This document shows positions 26,819-34,925 of a stretch of DNA of 64,000 nucleotides, piece after piece. A model generated the notes under the pieces. The model was not told the DNA's origin. It worked only from the letters and a program-made list of their open reading frames with translations, and did no database searches. A program made the position numbers and the translations under genes. Each line of letters begins with the position of its first letter. Position 1 is the stretch's first letter. Source of the DNA: Frankiales bacterium (GTDB taxonomy: Bacteria; Actinomycetota; Actinomycetes; S36-B12; CAIYMF01); assembly GCA_016125335.1 (NCBI GenBank), contig WGLY01000004.1, positions 62,001 through 126,000 of the forward strand, given 5' to 3'.

Positions 26819-27523
26819 ATGACCGCAGACCCCGGGCAGCTCCGCGAGGCCATGGCCGGCTTCGTGTCCGCGCTGCACGGCGCCTACCTGGACCAGGCAC
26901 GGCACCTGCCCGTGGGCGAGCGCGGATCCCTGCCGCTCCTCCAGGTGGATCGTGTGACCGTGCTGGCCGTGGGGGTGCGCCACCTGCACGTGCTGGCCAC
27001 CACCGCGCCGCTCGCGCCCCCGGCCGGGCCGGAGGTCGCCGTCCCCGGCTCCCTGCCGGGCCTCGAGTGGACGCTGCGGTTCTTCGACCCCATCGTGGTG
27101 CCCGCCCTGGGCGCCGTCGACGAGAGCGACGGGCCCCAGCCCGCGGCCGTGCGGGAGGTGCTCGGCGTCCCCGACGTCGTCTACCACCTGTCGGTCTCGC
27201 CGGGCGCCGGCCTCTCGGCGCACCACGCGCAGCACGCCGGGACGGCACTGGCCAACCAGCACGCAGCGGCCTTCCACGACCACGACACGATCCGCGCCCG
27301 CTCCGGCGGCGGCTCCCGGGGCGAGATCGCCGACGAGTACGCCGTCGCCGACCGGCTCGGCCTGCACCGGGCCGCGCGCCTGCTCGCACTTCAGCTCGCA
27401 CCGCGCGACGAGCGCCTCTCGGCCGTCTGCGCCGACTCCGAGGCCGACGACGACGCCGTGCGCGCCGCCCTCGTCGCGGCGCTGCGCGCGCCGTCCGAGG
27501 TCCCCCACCCGGCGGGGCGCTGA
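26819..27523 (+). CDS. Protein of unknown function, first gene of rightward aromatic operon
   Basis: 234 residues; I do not recognise a family. It is soluble, without signal peptide or membrane helices. The N-terminal half is beta-rich (VDRVTVLAVGVRHLHVLATT), the middle contains a His-rich stretch (LSAHHAQHAGTALANQHAAAFHDHDT), and the C-terminal half is helical and acidic. The His cluster could bind metal, but this is speculation. It lies 1 nt upstream of the IclR gene and is the promoter-proximal gene, so its product may modulate the regulator or handle the inducer. Confidence 0.65.
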   Translation: MTADPGQLREAMAGFVSALHGAYLDQARHLPVGERGSLPLLQVDRVTVLAVGVRHLHVLATTAPLAPPAGPEVAVPGSLPGLEWTLRFFDPIVVPALGAVDESDGPQPAAVREVLGVPDVVYHLSVSPGAGLSAHHAQHAGTALANQHAAAFHDHDTIRARSGGGSRGEIADEYAVADRLGLHRAARLLALQLAPRDERLSAVCADSEADDDAVRAALVAALRAPSEVPHPAGR

Positions 27524-27524
27524 C

Positions 27525-28343
27525 ATGACCGACCGGGAGCTGCGCCCGCTGGGCGACACGCAGGTGCTCGCGTCGGTGAGCAACGCCGCCCGCCTGCTCA
27601 AGGAGTTCGGCAAGGGGGACCGGGAGATCGGCGTCAGCGAGCTGTCCCGCCGGCTCGGCCTGGGCAAGAGCACGACCCACCGGCTGCTCCACACGCTCAC
27701 CGTCGAGCGGCTCCTCGAGCAGGACCCGGACACCGGCTGCTACCGGCTCGCGCTCACCATGCACGAGCTCGGAGCGAGCGTGCAGTCCGCGATCGACCTG
27801 CACACCGCGGCGAACCCGGTGATCGAGCAGCTGCGCAACCTCACCAAGGAGACCGTGCAGATCGCCGTGCTCGACGGCCGCCACGTGGTCTACGTCGAGC
27901 GCCGCGAGTCGCCGCACACGATCCGGCTCTTCGGCCGCGTGGGCCACCGCAACGACGCGCACTGCACCTCCACGGGCAAGGTGCTCCTCGCGCACCTCCC
28001 CCAGGCCGAGCTCGACCGGGTGCTCTCCGGCTGGCGCCTGCCGCGCAAGACGCAGTACACGATCGCCGACCAGGCCTCCCTGCGCGTGCAGCTGCACCAG
28101 GTGCTGGTGCAGGGATGGGCCGAGAACGTCAACGAGACCGAGCTCGGAGTGGCGTCGATCGCCGCCCCGATCCGCGACCTGCGCGGCACCGTGGTGGCCG
28201 CGCTGTCCATCGCCGGCCCGATCCAGCGCATGGAGGGCGCGACGCTGCGCCGCTACGTGCGGCCGGTGACCGAGGCCGCGGCCGCGATCAGCCGGCGGCT
28301 GGGCTGGGTCGAGCCCGCCGCCCGTCAGGAGGGTACCCGATGA
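27525..28343 (+). CDS. IclR-family transcriptional regulator
   Basis: 272 residues. An N-terminal winged helix ([31 protein letters not shown], residues ~10-75) is followed by the IclR effector domain ([19 protein letters not shown], then the conserved SxxGK loop [10 protein letters not shown] near residue 147 and [16 protein letters not shown] near residue 204). Such proteins often control aromatic pathways by binding a substrate or intermediate. The nested inverted repeats just upstream of the operon are the likely operator, so it is probably autoregulated. Whether it activates or represses is not clear from sequence. Confidence 0.9.
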   Translation: MTDRELRPLGDTQVLASVSNAARLLKEFGKGDREIGVSELSRRLGLGKSTTHRLLHTLTVERLLEQDPDTGCYRLALTMHELGASVQSAIDLHTAANPVIEQLRNLTKETVQIAVLDGRHVVYVERRESPHTIRLFGRVGHRNDAHCTSTGKVLLAHLPQAELDRVLSGWRLPRKTQYTIADQASLRVQLHQVLVQGWAENVNETELGVASIAAPIRDLRGTVVAALSIAGPIQRMEGATLRRYVRPVTEAAAAISRRLGWVEPAARQEGTR

Positions 28344-29128
28344 CCCTGTCCGCCGAGCGCGCCGACGAGCTCGCCGCCGCGCTCTACGAGGCCCGGCGCA
28401 CCCGCGTGCCGGTGCCTCCGCTCACCGAGGCCGACCCGGACCTCACGCTCGAGGACGGGTACCTCGTGCAGCAGGGCGTCGTGCGGCGCTACCTCGAGGA
28501 CGGCGACCGCGTCGTCGGCTACAAGCTCGGCCTCACCAGCAAGCCGATGCAGCAGCTGCTCGGCGTGGACTCCCCCGACTTCGCTCCGGTGATGGCCTCG
28601 CACGTGCACCTCGACGGCGCCGCCGTCGCCGCGGCCGACTACATCGCGCCCCGCCTCGAGGCCGAGATCGCCCTCGTGCTGGGGGCCGAGCTGTCCGGGC
28701 CCGACTGCACCCCGCTCGACGTGCTCCGCGCGACGGAGGGCGTCGTCGCCTCGATCGAGCTCGTGGACAGCCGCGTCGCCGACTGGCGGATCAAGCTCCC
28801 CGACACGGTGGCGGACATGGCCAGCAGCGGGGCCATCGTCGTCGCCGGGCGGGTCGTCCCGGTGGCCGACGTCGACCTCCTGCTCACCGGCATGGTCTTC
28901 ACCCGCGACGGCGAGGTCATCGCCACGGGCGCCGGCGCCGCGGCGCTGGGCAACCCCGCCGCCGCGGTCGCCTGGCTGGTGCGCACGCTGCACCCGCTGG
29001 GCGCCTCGCTCCCCTCCGGCTCGATCGTCATGACCGGAGCCCTCCACGCCGCGGTGCCGGTCGCCGCCGGCGAGACCTACCGCGCCGAGTTCGACCGGCT
29101 CGGCCCCGTCACCGTCCGGATCGTCTGA
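28340..29128 (+). CDS. dmpE: 2-oxopent-4-enoate hydratase (meta pathway)
   Basis: 262 residues. Family motifs are [21 protein letters not shown] near residue 57, [12 protein letters not shown] (acidic metal-binding residues) near residue 105, and [13 protein letters not shown] near residue 236. It would add water to 2-hydroxypenta-2,4-dienoate to give 4-hydroxy-2-oxovalerate. Its position directly before the dehydrogenase/aldolase pair supports this role over the decarboxylase role given to the 31100 paralogue. ATG overlaps the iclR stop (ATGA). Confidence 0.86.
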   Translation: MTLSAERADELAAALYEARRTRVPVPPLTEADPDLTLEDGYLVQQGVVRRYLEDGDRVVGYKLGLTSKPMQQLLGVDSPDFAPVMASHVHLDGAAVAAADYIAPRLEAEIALVLGAELSGPDCTPLDVLRATEGVVASIELVDSRVADWRIKLPDTVADMASSGAIVVAGRVVPVADVDLLLTGMVFTRDGEVIATGAGAAALGNPAAAVAWLVRTLHPLGASLPSGSIVMTGALHAAVPVAAGETYRAEFDRLGPVTVRIV

Positions 29129-29139
29129 GAGGCCTCGCC

Positions 29140-30045
29140 GTGGGACTTCCCGTCGCCATCATCGGTTCCGGCAACATCGGCACCGACCTCATGTACAAGA
29201 TCGAGCGCTCCCCCTCGCTCGACCTGGTCGCGCTGATCGGGATCGACCCCGACAGCGAGGGCCTGGCCCGCGCCCGCGCCCGGGGCTACGAGGCGCCGCA
29301 CACCGGGATCGACTGGGTGCGCGAGCACCCCGACTCCGTGCGCATGGTGTTCGACGCCACGAGCGCCTACGTGCACGTGCGCCACGCCAAGGTGCTCGCC
29401 GAGCTGGGCATCCGTGCCATCGACCTGACTCCGGCGGCGCGCGGACCCAAGGTCATCGCCGCGGTCAACCTCGAGGAGCACCTCGACGCGCCGAACATCA
29501 ACATGGTCACCTGCGGCGGCCAGGCAACCACCCCGATGGTCGCCGCCGTCAGCCGGGTCACCCGGGTGCCCTACGCGGAGATGGTGTCGGCGGTCTCGTC
29601 CCGCTCGGCCGGGCCGGGCACGCGGCAGAACATCGACGAGTTCACGCGCACGACGGCGAAGGCGCTCGAGGAGATCGGCGGTGCCGAGATCGGCAAGGCC
29701 ATCATCATCCTCAACCCGGCCGAGCCACCGATCCTCATGCGCAACACCGTGTTCTGCGGGCTGCCTGAGGGGACCGACCACGCGGCCGTGCTGTCCTCGA
29801 TCGAGGCGATGGTCGCCGACGTCGCCCGCTACGTCCCCGGCTACCGGCTCAAGCAGCGCCCGGTGATCGAGGAGGGCCCGTTCAACACCCCCGGCGGCCT
29901 CGTGCCGCACCGCGTCGTGATCCTCCTCGAGGTGGAGGGCGCGGGCGACTACCTGCCCACCTACGCCGGCAACCTCGACATCATGACCGCCGCCGCAGTG
30001 CGCGTCGGCGAGGCCATCGCGTCCCACCAGGAGGTCGCGGCATGA
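29140..30045 (+). CDS. dmpF: Acetaldehyde dehydrogenase (acylating)
   Basis: 301 residues. NAD-binding [19 protein letters not shown] is at the N-terminus, the catalytic Cys is in [13 protein letters not shown] near residue 127, and a second conserved block reads [17 protein letters not shown]. It oxidises acetaldehyde to acetyl-CoA with NAD+ and forms a channelling complex with the aldolase encoded next (DmpFG/BphIJ type). GTG start; the stop overlaps the aldolase ATG. Confidence 0.95.
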   Translation: MGLPVAIIGSGNIGTDLMYKIERSPSLDLVALIGIDPDSEGLARARARGYEAPHTGIDWVREHPDSVRMVFDATSAYVHVRHAKVLAELGIRAIDLTPAARGPKVIAAVNLEEHLDAPNINMVTCGGQATTPMVAAVSRVTRVPYAEMVSAVSSRSAGPGTRQNIDEFTRTTAKALEEIGGAEIGKAIIILNPAEPPILMRNTVFCGLPEGTDHAAVLSSIEAMVADVARYVPGYRLKQRPVIEEGPFNTPGGLVPHRVVILLEVEGAGDYLPTYAGNLDIMTAAAVRVGEAIASHQEVAA

Positions 30046-31103
30046 GCACCGCTCCCGACACCGGCCGCACCGAGGTGACGCGGGACTTCCGCCTCATCGA
30101 CTCCACGCTGCGCGACGGCTCGCACGCCATCTCGCACCAGTACGACGTCGACCAGGTCGTCGCCATCGTCCGCGGGCTCGACGCCGCCGGCGTCCAGGTC
30201 ATCGAGGTGGCCCACGGCGACGGGCTCGGCGGCTCGTCGTTCAACTACGGCTTCAGCAAGGTGGACGAGCTGGCCCTGGTCGAGGCGGCCGTCGGGGCCA
30301 CCACGCAGGCCCAGATCGCCTGCCTGCTCGTGCCCGGCATCGGCACCGTCGACGACCTCAAGCGGGTGCGCGACCTCGGCGTGGGCGTGGCCCGCATCGC
30401 CGTGCACTGCACGGAGGCCGACATCACCGAGCAGCACATCAAGGCCGCCAAGGACCTCGGCATGGAGGCCGTCGGCTTCCTCATGATGGCCCACATGAAC
30501 GACCCGAAGGGTCTGCTCCAGCAGGCCCGCCTCCTCGAGTCCTACGGCGCGGACACCGTCTACTTCGCGGACTCCGCGGGCGCGCTCACCACGAACGAGG
30601 TGCGGGCCCGCGTGGCCGAGATCGTGGGCGGCATCGACGTACCGCTCGGGGTGCACGCCCACCAGAACCTGTCGCTGGCCGTGGCCAACAGCATCGCCGC
30701 CTACGAGGAGGGGGCGCGCAACCTCGACGGCACCAGCGCCGGCCTCGGCGCGGGCGCCGGCAACTGCCCCACCGAGATCCTCGCGGCCGTGTGCGAGAAG
30801 AACGGCATCGAGTCCGGCGTCGACGTGCTGAAGCTGATGGACGTCGCCGAGGAGGTCACCCGGCCGCTCATGAGCCGCCAGCAGGTGGTCGACCGCGCCG
30901 GCCTGCTGCTCGGGTACGCCGGGGTCTACGGGTCGTTCCTGCTGCACGCGCAGCGTGCGGCCGAGCGCTACGGCGTCTCGCAGGCCGACATCCTGCTCGA
31001 GCTCGGTCGGCGCAAGGTGGTCGGCGGCCAAGAGGACATGATCATCGACGTCGCGCTCGAGCTCGCCGGGGCGCACGCCGACGCGGAGGCGACGGCGTCG
31101 TGA
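30042..31103 (+). CDS. dmpG: 4-hydroxy-2-oxovalerate aldolase
   Basis: 353 residues. The TIM-barrel opens with [12 protein letters not shown] (Arg and metal-binding Asp), the metal-binding HAHQN motif lies near residue 204, and the C-terminal DmpG communication domain follows. It splits 4-hydroxy-2-oxovalerate into pyruvate and acetaldehyde, and the acetaldehyde passes to DmpF. It overlaps both neighbours by 4 nt, as expected for subunits made in fixed ratio. Confidence 0.95.
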   Translation: MSTAPDTGRTEVTRDFRLIDSTLRDGSHAISHQYDVDQVVAIVRGLDAAGVQVIEVAHGDGLGGSSFNYGFSKVDELALVEAAVGATTQAQIACLLVPGIGTVDDLKRVRDLGVGVARIAVHCTEADITEQHIKAAKDLGMEAVGFLMMAHMNDPKGLLQQARLLESYGADTVYFADSAGALTTNEVRARVAEIVGGIDVPLGVHAHQNLSLAVANSIAAYEEGARNLDGTSAGLGAGAGNCPTEILAAVCEKNGIESGVDVLKLMDVAEEVTRPLMSRQQVVDRAGLLLGYAGVYGSFLLHAQRAAERYGVSQADILLELGRRKVVGGQEDMIIDVALELAGAHADAEATAS

Positions 31104-31873
31104 GCGACATCGCGCCCTTCGTCGACCGGCTGCTCGGCGCGGTCAGCGAGCGCCGCGCCCTCGAGCCGCTGTCGGCGAGCATGGAGCTCGACGAGGACAC
31201 CGCCCTACTGGTGCAGGAGGCCGTGGTGCGCGCCCGCGTCGAGGCGGGTCACGCCGTCGTCGGCGCGAAGCTCGGGCTGACCAGTGCCGCCAAGCAGCGC
31301 CAGATGAAGGTCGACCGGCCGCTCTACGGCTGGCTCACCGCCGACATGGCGCTCGACACGGGTGCGGCGCTGCACTGCGAGCGGTTCATCCAGCCCCGGG
31401 TCGAGCCGGAGATCGCGTTCCTGCTCGGGCGCGACCTCGAGGGTCCGGACGTCACCGCCGCCCAGGTGCTCGCCGCGACCGAGGCCTGCTTCGGGGCCAT
31501 CGACGTGCTGGACTCCCGCTACGCGGGCTACTCCTTCACCTTCGACGACGTCACCGCCGACAACGCGTCCTCGGCCGGCTTCGTGCTGGGCGGCACCGCG
31601 CTCGACCCCTACGGCATCGACCTGCGCCTCACCGGCTGCGTGCTCGAGCGCAACGGCGAGCTGGTGTCCACCGCCGCCGGCGCCGCGGTCATGGGCCACC
31701 CGGCCACGGCGGTGGCCTGGCTGGTGCGTGCGCTCGCGCGGCGCGACCAGGGGCTCGAGGCGGGTCACGTCGTCATGGCGGGCGGGATGACCGAGGCCAT
31801 CCCCGTTGCGCCGGGCGACACCGTCGTGGCCCGTTTCGACCGGCTCGGCTCCGTCGAGCTCGCCTGCCGTTAA
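31100..31873 (+). CDS. dmpH: 4-oxalocrotonate decarboxylase-like (hydratase/decarboxylase family)
   Basis: 257 residues from GTG 31100, which overlaps the aldolase stop. Motifs are VVGAKLGLTSAAKQRQMKVDRP, QPRVEPEIAFLLG and GGMTEAIPVAPGD. The size and the placement next to the tautomerase and the semialdehyde dehydrogenase point to the decarboxylase of the oxalocrotonate branch (2-oxohex-3-enedioate to 2-hydroxypentadienoate). Decarboxylases and hydratases of this family are similar enough that the assignment rests partly on context. Confidence 0.83.
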   Translation: MSDIAPFVDRLLGAVSERRALEPLSASMELDEDTALLVQEAVVRARVEAGHAVVGAKLGLTSAAKQRQMKVDRPLYGWLTADMALDTGAALHCERFIQPRVEPEIAFLLGRDLEGPDVTAAQVLAATEACFGAIDVLDSRYAGYSFTFDDVTADNASSAGFVLGGTALDPYGIDLRLTGCVLERNGELVSTAAGAAVMGHPATAVAWLVRALARRDQGLEAGHVVMAGGMTEAIPVAPGDTVVARFDRLGSVELACR

Positions 31874-31885
31874 GGAGGTCCGACG

Positions 31886-32110
31886 ATGCCGCTCATCCAG
31901 GTGACCATGGTCGAGGGCCGCACCGTGGAGCAGAAGCACGCGCTCATCTCCGGCCTGACCGACGCCATGGCCGAGGCCACGGGCACCCCTCGCGACCGCA
32001 TCCGCGTCGCCATCTACGAGATCACCGGCGAGGACTGGGGCGTCGGCGGCGTCCCCTACTCCGTCGCCCGGGCCCCCCAGCCACCCGCCCCGGAAGGAAC
32101 CCAGCCATGA
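31886..32110 (+). CDS. dmpI: 4-oxalocrotonate tautomerase
   Basis: 74 residues, slightly longer than the classic 62 because of a Pro-rich tail. Pro1 (after Met removal: MPLIQVTMVEG) is the catalytic base, and an Arg in the helix region (TPRDRIRVAI) fits the active-site arginine. It converts 2-hydroxymuconate to its 2-oxo form. It has the strongest RBS of the operon, TAAGGAGG before the ATG, which fits the high level needed for a small hexameric enzyme. Confidence 0.9.
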   Translation: MPLIQVTMVEGRTVEQKHALISGLTDAMAEATGTPRDRIRVAIYEITGEDWGVGGVPYSVARAPQPPAPEGTQP

Positions 32111-33591
32111 CCTCCGCGCCCCTCGTCGACCAGCCCCGCGCGGTCCGCCACTTCATCGACGGGCAGTGGGTGGACTCCCTCGACGGCGCCACCTTCGACT
32201 CCGTGTCCCCCATCGACAACTCGGTCGTGGCCACCGTGGCGGAGGGGTCGACCGCCGACGCCGACCGCGCCGTCGCGGCCGCACGGCGCGCTTTCGACGA
32301 GGGCCCGTGGCCGCGGATGTCGCCCGCCGAGCGGCGGCGCATCATCCACCGCGCCGCGGCCCTCATCGAGGAGCGGCTCGACGAGCTCGCGCTCTGGGAG
32401 ACGCTCGACATGGGCAAGCCCATCAGCGAGTGCCGCACCAAGGACGTGCCGCGCACGGCGTACAACTTCCGCTTCTTCGCCGACTTCGCCGAGCAGCAGC
32501 ACACCGAGGCCTTCCCCCGGCCGTGGGACAAGGTGCTCACGTACACCCTGCGCGAGCCCGTCGGGGTCTCGGCCTGCATCTCGCCGTGGAACTTCCCCAT
32601 GATGCTGGAGTCCTGGAAGGTCGCCCCGGCGCTGGCGTTCGGCAACACCGTGGTCCTCAAGCCCGCGGAGCAGTCGCCGGTCACCGCGTCCCTGCTGGCC
32701 CAGTGCTTCGCCGACGCCGGCATGCCCGAGGGCGTGCTCAACGTGGTGCAGGGCTTCGGCCCGGACGCGGCCGGCGAGCGGCTCACCACGAGCCCCGGCG
32801 TCGACCTGGTCACCTTCACCGGGGAGAGCGCCACGGGGCGGATCATCATGGCCAACGCGGCCGCGACCCTCAAGCGCGTCTCCTTCGAGCTCGGCGGCAA
32901 GAGCGCGAGCATCGTGATGGAGGACGCCGACATGGACCTCGCGGTCAGGGGGACGATCGACGGCATCTTCCGCAACCAGGGCGAGGTCTGCCTCGCCGGG
33001 TCGCGGCTGCTGGTGCAGCGCTCCGTCTACGACGAGTTCCTGGCCCGCTACGTCGAGGCCGCCGAGTCGCTCGTGGTGGGCGACCCGCGCGAGGCCGCCA
33101 CGCAGATCGGGCCGCTGGTCTCCACCGAGCATCTCGACAAGGTGCTCGGCTACCTCGAGCTCGGGCAGGCCGAGGGCGGCAAGCTCATGACCGGCGGCCA
33201 CCGGGTCACCGACGGCGCCCTGGCCCGCGGCAACTTCGTGGAGCCCACCGTGTTCGCCGACGTCGACAACTCCTGGCGCATCGCCCAGGAGGAGATCTTC
33301 GGCCCCGTGCAGGTCGTGGTGCCGTTCGACACGGTGGACGAGGCGATCGCGCTCGCCAACGACAACCGCTACGGGCTCGCCGGCATGGTGTGGACCACCA
33401 ACCTCGACACCGCGCACCGCGTCGCGCGGGAGGTCCGCACGGGGACGATGTGGGTCAACTGCTTCTTCGTGCGCGACCTTCGGGCCCCCTTCGGGGGCAT
33501 GAAGGACTCCGGCATCGGGCGCGAGGGCGGCGCCTACTCCGAGGAGTTCTTCACCGAGTCCAAGGCCGTCGTCATCCAGTTCCCGTCCTGA
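32107..33591 (+). CDS. dmpC: 2-hydroxymuconic semialdehyde dehydrogenase
   Basis: 494 residues, complete aldehyde dehydrogenase. Visible motifs are ISPWNFPMM, LKPAEQSP, VTFTGESATG, FELGGKSASIV (general-base Glu) and the nucleophile in NQGEVCLAGSRLLV; the C-terminus has FGGMKDSGIGREGG. The family-level match is to XylG/DmpC-type enzymes that oxidise the ring-fission semialdehyde with NAD+. ATG overlaps the tautomerase stop (ATGA). With the tautomerase and decarboxylase it completes the oxalocrotonate branch. Confidence 0.91.
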   Translation: MTSAPLVDQPRAVRHFIDGQWVDSLDGATFDSVSPIDNSVVATVAEGSTADADRAVAAARRAFDEGPWPRMSPAERRRIIHRAAALIEERLDELALWETLDMGKPISECRTKDVPRTAYNFRFFADFAEQQHTEAFPRPWDKVLTYTLREPVGVSACISPWNFPMMLESWKVAPALAFGNTVVLKPAEQSPVTASLLAQCFADAGMPEGVLNVVQGFGPDAAGERLTTSPGVDLVTFTGESATGRIIMANAAATLKRVSFELGGKSASIVMEDADMDLAVRGTIDGIFRNQGEVCLAGSRLLVQRSVYDEFLARYVEAAESLVVGDPREAATQIGPLVSTEHLDKVLGYLELGQAEGGKLMTGGHRVTDGALARGNFVEPTVFADVDNSWRIAQEEIFGPVQVVVPFDTVDEAIALANDNRYGLAGMVWTTNLDTAHRVAREVRTGTMWVNCFFVRDLRAPFGGMKDSGIGREGGAYSEEFFTESKAVVIQFPS

Positions 33592-33619
33592 GCACGGCAC
33601 CGGGGACGAGGAGGCACGC

Positions 33620-33982
33620 GTGGCGACCGCACGGGTGAGCGCTGCCGCACTGGCCGGGCCGGGTCGGCTCCGGGTCGAGGTGGGCGGCTGCGCGGTGCTC
33701 CTGGCGCTGGTGGACGGCGTCCCCCACGCCGTGGCCGACGGCTGCCCGCACCGCGGCACGTCGCTGGCGGACGGGGTGGTGCGCGACGGCGTCGTGACCT
33801 GCCCCGCGCATCTCTGGCAGTTCGATCTCAGGTCGGGCGCCCGCCACGACACCCGGGGCGAGGGGCTGGCACGGTACGAGGTGAGCGTCGTCGGCGACGA
33901 GCTCGAGGTCACCGTGCCGGACGGTCCCCCGGCGCGCAGCCTGCGCGAGGTGCTCCTGGCGCACGCCCGGGGCGAGGAGTGA
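33620..33982 (+). CDS. Rieske-type [2Fe-2S] ferredoxin
   Basis: 120 residues. Cluster ligands are in CPHRGTSL near residue 42 and CPAHLWQFD near residue 60 (C-x-H ... C-x2-H). Small soluble Rieske ferredoxins carry electrons to ring-hydroxylating oxygenases. It is the only ferredoxin in the island, so it is the best partner for the Rieske oxygenase at 19479-20732, even though that gene is in the opposite operon; both would be switched by the same operator. GTG start; 28 bp after the dehydrogenase gene. Confidence 0.9.
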   Translation: MATARVSAAALAGPGRLRVEVGGCAVLLALVDGVPHAVADGCPHRGTSLADGVVRDGVVTCPAHLWQFDLRSGARHDTRGEGLARYEVSVVGDELEVTVPDGPPARSLREVLLAHARGEE

Positions 33983-34022
33983 CGGCCGGCCGGGCCGCAC
34001 GGGAGGACGAGGAGGTAGGTCG

Positions 34023-34655
34023 GTGACCGGCGTGGACGTGGTGCTGTGGGACATCGGGCAGGTGCTCTACCAGTCGCCGTTCGAGCGGTTCGGCGAGCTC
34101 GAGGCCTACGCCGGGCTGCCGGCCGGGTCGCTGCCGCGCGGGCCGTTCGCACCCGACGGCGACCCCGAGTACGACGCCGTCGACAGCGGCAAGCGCGACG
34201 AGCCGGACTACTGGCGCGACATCGAGGTGCTGGCCCGGCGCACGGTGCCGGACCTGTCCATCTACGACGCGCTGCGCGAGCTGGGCTGGGACGGGCGCGG
34301 CCGGCCCGTGGTGCTCGACCTGCTGGCCGACATCCCGCGCCGCTACCGCCAGGCCGTGCTGACCAACGACGCCACCAAGTTCCTCGGGGAGGGCTGGCGC
34401 CGCACGTGGGAGTACTCCGGGTTCTTCGAGCGCGTCATCGACTCGCTCGACACCGGCGTCCGCAAGCCGGAGGAGCAGGCGTACCGCACCGCGGTCGAGC
34501 TGCTCGACGTCGCGCCGGAGCGCGTGCTGTTCGTGGACGACCTCACGGTGAACGTCGAGGGCGCCCGGGCCGCCGGCCTGCAGGCCTACCGGTTCGACAC
34601 CACGGACCCGGCCGGCTCGGTGGCCGGCCTGCGCGAGGTGCTGGCGCTGGGCTGA
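34023..34655 (+). CDS. HAD-superfamily hydrolase, right arm of aromatic island
   Basis: 210 residues. Motif I LWDIGQVLY, motif II LTND, motif III RKPEE and motif IV FVDDLTVN. It is paralogous to the HAD protein ending the left operon (17773-18417), with the same 'PFE...AGL..GSL..GPF' cap-region pattern. A phosphatase acting on an aryl-phosphate pathway intermediate is plausible; no substrate is shown. GGAGG lies 7 nt before the GTG. It is the last gene of the rightward run; parE-side genes converge from the right. Confidence 0.8.
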   Translation: MTGVDVVLWDIGQVLYQSPFERFGELEAYAGLPAGSLPRGPFAPDGDPEYDAVDSGKRDEPDYWRDIEVLARRTVPDLSIYDALRELGWDGRGRPVVLDLLADIPRRYRQAVLTNDATKFLGEGWRRTWEYSGFFERVIDSLDTGVRKPEEQAYRTAVELLDVAPERVLFVDDLTVNVEGARAAGLQAYRFDTTDPAGSVAGLREVLALG

Positions 34656-34662
34656 GGCGGGC

Positions 34663-34863
34663 TCAGGAGGCGGTGTCGCCGCGCCGGCGCAGGTCGCGGG
34701 AGTCGAGCACGCTCGTGACCACGATCCCGACCACGAGCAGGGCCTGCACGCTGAGCACCAGCGGGCTGACGTGACCCAGCGCCTCCACCACCAGCAGGGC
34801 GAGGACGCCGACCACGCACAGCAGCCGGAGGCGGAACCAGCGGACGTCGTGCGGGCGCTTCAC
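34663..34863 (-). CDS. Small two-helix membrane protein
   Basis: 66 residues. A basic N-terminus (KRPHDVRWFRLR) is followed by two hydrophobic segments (LLCVVGVLALLVVEALG and VLSVQALLVVGIVVTSVL) and a charged tail (DSRDLRRRGDTAS). AAGGAG is well placed 6 nt before the GTG at 34863. It lies 62 bp past the parE stop on the same strand and may be co-transcribed. Unknown function. Confidence 0.62.
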   Translation of the reverse strand: MKRPHDVRWFRLRLLCVVGVLALLVVEALGHVSPLVLSVQALLVVGIVVTSVLDSRDLRRRGDTAS

Positions 34864-34925
34864 CGGACGCTCCTTCCCTCGCTCCGACCGTAGCCCGGGC
34901 CGGGCGCGGCCGCGGCCCGACGCGC

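Noticed and set aside
16365-34655. Anaerobic phenol carboxylation pathway
   Set aside because: No UbiD-like phenylphosphate carboxylase genes; the presence of oxygenases and extradiol dioxygenases indicates aerobic use.
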